Origin: Clostridiales bacterium
Lineage (GTDB): Bacteria; Bacillota; Clostridia; Saccharofermentanales; Saccharofermentanaceae
NCBI GenBank assembly: GCA_017529925.1
Contig: JAFXMZ010000003.1
Coordinates: 1-64,000, forward strand
Length of the DNA stretch: 64,000 bases
Reading direction: 5' to 3'
How positions within the stretch are numbered: the first letter of the stretch is position 1; every line of letters begins with the position of its first letter. The notes below the pieces were generated by a model. It had not been told where the DNA came from. It saw only the letters and a list, made by a program, of their open reading frames with translations, and made no database searches. This document shows, one piece after another, positions 62,683 to 64,000 of this stretch. A program made the translations under genes and the position numbers.

Positions 62683-64000
62683 ATGCCACTGATAAACATA
62701 AAGAACTTAAGATTCGGATACGACGGATCCGATAAGATACTCTTCGACGACATAACGCTCGGGATAGATACTTCATGGAAGCTCGCCCTCGCAGGCAGGA
62801 ACGGAAGAGGCAAGACCACCTTCTTCAAGCTTCTTCAGGGCAAGCTCCCCTATGAAGGAACGATAACCGGAGTCCCGCCGACGGTCACATTCCCGTCAGA
62901 AGACGATGAGATCGAATGCGAAGAATGGCGCATAAGAAAAGAACTGAACAGATTAGGCGCCGATCCCGACATCATGTACAGACCGATGGAAACTCTCTCG
63001 GGAGGCGAGAGGACAAAGCTCATGCTCGCAAGGCTCTTCTCATCAGACGGCATCTATCCGCTCATAGACGAGCCCACGAACCACCTCGACAGGCAGGGAA
63101 GAGAGCTCGTCGCGGACTACTTGAGATCCAAGGACGGATTCATCCTGATCTCCCACGACAGGAACTTCCTCGACTCGTGTACCGACCACACACTCGTAAT
63201 AACAAAGACCGGAATGGAGCTGACACAGTCGGATTTCTCCACATGGTGGGACAACAACGAGCAGCGGATGGAAGGCGAAAAACAGCGCAACGACCAGCTC
63301 AAGAAAGAGATCGGCTCCCTCGAGGAATCGATAAAGAAGAATGCGAAGTGGTCATCAAAGGCGGAAGCCGTCAAGAACAGGGCACACGCACCTTCCAAGG
63401 TCGCCGAGGATCACTTCAGGAGAGCATTTGAAGCCGAGAAGGCAAGAAAACTCATGTCTCTCGCGAAGAACCTCGAGAACAGGAACGAGAAGAAAATAAA
63501 GGAGAAGCAGAGCCTCCTTCAGGACCTCGAAAAGACCGAGACCTTAAAGATCAAAGGCGGTGACCACCATTCCGCCACACCGGTAAGACTGAAGGACGTA
63601 ACACTCAAAAGATACGGCGAAGTCATAACGGAACACATAGACCTGACAGTCGATAAAGGTTCAAAGATCTCTCTTCAGGGCCCCAACGGCTGCGGCAAGA
63701 GCACCCTCATCAAGTATCTAGCTGGAGAAGACAACGACGGCATCGAAGCGGAAGGCGACATCTACATAGCCCAGGGCCTGAAGATCTCATACGTAAGCCA
63801 GGATACATCATTCCTCAAAGGCGACCTCTACGACCTTGCCGTAGAAAGGGGCGTCGACAGGACACAGCTGTCGACCATCCTCATCAAGATGGGCTTCACA
63901 AAAGAGATGCTCAGAAGAGACCTGACATCCTTCTCCTTAGGTCAGAAAAAGTGCGTCCTCATCGCCATGAGCCTCTGTCAGAAGGCCGATCTCTACCTCT
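62683..64000 (+). CDS. Lsa-type ABC-F ribosomal protection ATPase (partial)
   Basis: The first 439 codons; the gene runs past the window. AAGGAGG precedes the ATG. Two ATP-binding cassettes without TM segments: GRNGRGKTT, LSGGERTK and PLIDEPTNHLD in the first, then the long charged interdomain linker (about 195-290), then GPNGCGKST and FSLGQKK in the second. The fold order and MYRPMETLSGGE segment match Lsa-class ABC-F proteins, which dislodge lincosamides, streptogramin A and pleuromutilins from ribosomes. Whether this one confers resistance or is a housekeeping paralogue cannot be decided here. It is led by a short leader peptide. Confidence 0.88.
   Translation, partial: MPLINIKNLRFGYDGSDKILFDDITLGIDTSWKLALAGRNGRGKTTFFKLLQGKLPYEGTITGVPPTVTFPSEDDEIECEEWRIRKELNRLGADPDIMYRPMETLSGGERTKLMLARLFSSDGIYPLIDEPTNHLDRQGRELVADYLRSKDGFILISHDRNFLDSCTDHTLVITKTGMELTQSDFSTWWDNNEQRMEGEKQRNDQLKKEIGSLEESIKKNAKWSSKAEAVKNRAHAPSKVAEDHFRRAFEAEKARKLMSLAKNLENRNEKKIKEKQSLLQDLEKTETLKIKGGDHHSATPVRLKDVTLKRYGEVITEHIDLTVDKGSKISLQGPNGCGKSTLIKYLAGEDNDGIEAEGDIYIAQGLKISYVSQDTSFLKGDLYDLAVERGVDRTQLSTILIKMGFTKEMLRRDLTSFSLGQKKCVLIAMSLCQKADLYL

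Noticed and set aside
1..64000. tRNA, rRNA or transposase genes
   Set aside because: Looked for T-loop/CCA-like patterns, 16S/23S landmarks and DDE or serine recombinase motifs; none seen.

Overview
The window looks like a chromosomal segment of a Gram-positive anaerobe of the Clostridia (Bacillota), possibly a gut or rumen commensal. The evidence is strong AGGAGG-type ribosome binding sites, sigma-A promoters with 17-nt spacers, lipobox lipoproteins instead of outer-membrane proteins, a MetNIQ importer under an Rrf2/CymR-like regulator, a DUF2130 protein, CotH-like and Fic proteins, and roughly 50% GC. The genus cannot be fixed from sequence alone. No rRNA, tRNA, CRISPR array or transposase gene is visible.

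Layout. 1-9.7 kb: a giant secreted beta-helix-like surface protein, a methyltransferase, a GlsB/YeaQ membrane protein, a truncated gpmA remnant and a HAD nucleotidase-like gene. 9.7-15 kb: a three-gene phosphorelay operon (hybrid kinase, receiver-EAL protein, stand-alone Hpt). 15-21 kb: DUF2130, an ABC exporter and a membrane EAL protein. 21-27.5 kb: small membrane and hydrolase genes, a predicted PD-(D/E)XK protein, tautomerase, macro-domain and AlkZ-related proteins. 27.5-31 kb: an Rrf2 regulator divergent from metNI, with metQ behind a second operator-promoter and a Met/Cys leader-peptide attenuator. 31-40.6 kb: an accessory-looking stretch (SGNH hydrolase, PAP2, Nudix, Fic, zinc-ribbon membrane proteins, several broken genes, structured repeats). 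40.7-46.6 kb: AraC regulator, a three-gene ABC-2 transporter, aldo-keto reductase, YczE-like protein. 46.8-50.1 kb: a FucI-like isomerase plus xylulokinase. 50.2-60.2 kb: a second c-di-GMP signalling block (7TM GGDEF protein, hybrid kinase with Hpt, REC-GGDEF-REC-HD-GYP protein) with an AI-2E family protein and a membrane phosphoesterase. 60.2-64 kb: Pr6Pr-like protein, a small segment flanked by direct repeats, an SDR, and an Lsa-type ABC-F gene that runs off the end.

How the genes work together. c-di-GMP turnover dominates: one active-looking GGDEF membrane protein, two EAL proteins with degenerate GGDEF domains, and one protein with GGDEF and HD-GYP output. Two of these outputs sit in operons with hybrid kinases, so extracellular Cache-domain sensing probably feeds phosphate into c-di-GMP degradation or synthesis. 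Sulfur amino-acid uptake forms a compact regulon (Rrf2 plus two near-identical operators).

The most unusual content is intergenic. At least seven gaps hold arrays of short palindromic words with a period of about 52-55 nt. Each array uses its own word (GGGATGAAA, GGTATACTA, ATGCATCCCC, AGGGAACTTT and others). Separately, the 3' ends of several genes, stop codon included, are repeated a few tens of nt downstream (AraC regulator, xylB, alpha/beta hydrolase, Pr6Pr, and weaker cases). I do not recognise either pattern as a described system.
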